Shown piece after piece: positions 63,447-64,000 of a DNA stretch of 64,000 nt. This stretch comes from Aphidius gifuensis. Taxonomy: Eukaryota > Arthropoda > Insecta > Hymenoptera > Braconidae. The stretch lies in assembly GCF_014905175.1 (NCBI RefSeq), contig NC_057792.1, forward strand, positions 17,056,963 to 17,120,962, written 5' to 3'. A program made the translations under genes and the position numbers. Under the pieces are notes generated by a model. It saw only the letters and a program-made list of their open reading frames with translations. It was not told the DNA's origin and ran no database searches. Position 1 is the stretch's first letter. The number at the start of each line of letters is the position of its first letter.

Positions 63447-64000
63447 TTAATTAAATTGTTTTACAATTTTTGTTGGGTGAAATACTGATTTACTTTTAAG
63501 ACCATACTTATTGACTCTCTTCAAGGCTGTTTTTCGTTTTTGAGCAACAACGCAATAATGATCTCCAACAATACCACCATCATTAAAATTAATTTGTGGT
63601 GCTTTTCCTAACCAACTGCAAATTTCTTGTTGAACTTGATAAATTTTTGGACATTCACTGCATGGATGATTCCAAGGCCAACCACAAGCATCAGTGTAAC
63701 AAGAATAATGATAATACCAGCCTAAAACTTTTTCCATAACTGGTCTAACAGCCAAATATCCTGTTTGATTAGCACGAAAAATACATTTATATGATGTTTC
63801 TGATGTTAATGCTCCAACATTTCTTCTCAGCATATAATTATTCCACTGGTAAATATCCATGTTTGATATTTGTTCATAATCAGATATTACAGAGAATAAA
63901 TTTGATTCAGAAAATATCATTTCACATGATTCCACATTATTTGGACATACAAATTTATCACTTAATAAAATAAATCCATCTGGTGATGGTTCACTCGTCA
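63447..64000 (-). CDS. Secreted family protein, copy E (cut by window edge)
   Basis: The frame is open to the right edge, so the N-terminus and signal peptide lie outside the window. The visible part starts around SEPSPDGFILLSDKFVCP and continues with NVESCEM, SYKCIFRANQTGYLAV, VMEKVLGWYYHYSC, CGWPWNHPCSECPKI, WLGKAPQINFNDGGIVG and YCVVAQKRKTAL, ending KIVKQFN. An internal ATG at 63935 is not the start, because family sequence continues upstream of it. The array may therefore extend further to the right. Confidence 0.85.
   Translation of the reverse strand, partial: TSEPSPDGFILLSDKFVCPNNVESCEMIFSESNLFSVISDYEQISNMDIYQWNNYMLRRNVGALTSETSYKCIFRANQTGYLAVRPVMEKVLGWYYHYSCYTDACGWPWNHPCSECPKIYQVQQEICSWLGKAPQINFNDGGIVGDHYCVVAQKRKTALKRVNKYGLKSKSVFHPTKIVKQFN

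Overview
This is a eukaryotic nuclear window, strongly A/T-rich with many A and T runs. Its genes have short GT-AG introns (often 50-100 bases), interspersed with very long ones. The gene set (an insect-type odorant receptor, an ADAMTS-like matrix protein, a stargazin-like TARP subunit, ARMC6 and tandem secreted cysteine-rich genes) points to an insect. The extreme A/T content, receptor style and small secreted proteins would suit a hymenopteran, perhaps a parasitoid wasp, but the lineage is inference.

Layout: 1-5114 holds no resolved gene and may contain upstream exons of the first gene. An ADAMTS-like gene with 7 thrombospondin repeats and a PLAC domain lies at 5115-10500 (+), convergent with ARMC6 at 10870-12534 (-). 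A small eight-cysteine secreted protein gene follows at 13602-13964 (+), then two inverted repeats near 14.1 and 14.5 kb. Coding exons of a stargazin-like TARP gene run from 44698 back to 15305 (-), about 29 kb, with three introns of roughly 7.5 to 12.4 kb. A GC-rich promoter-like block (about 48.47-48.69 kb) and a GC-rich block resembling a decayed mobile element (about 49.09-49.59 kb) lie upstream of it.

From 52.9 kb to the right edge lies a cluster of secreted-protein genes. Four complete and one edge-truncated paralogue of an unrecognised, intronless, secreted, 10-12-cysteine family (called A to E here) all lie on the minus strand at 52942-53742, 59901-60668, 60876-61673, 62279-63079 and 63447-64000. 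Between A and B sit a complete six-exon odorant receptor (54197-55862, -) and a three-exon gene for a 77-residue cysteine-containing secreted or membrane-anchored peptide (58144-58734, +). The tandem family is the most likely previously undescribed system: it looks like an expanding set of secreted effectors (venom, salivary or other gland product are possibilities), but nothing in the sequence proves a function.

All spliced models were built by hand from reading frame and splice-site consensus. The coding lengths of the ARMC6, TARP, odorant receptor and small-peptide models close in frame from start codon to stop. The ADAMTS-like model closes except for its missing first coding exon.
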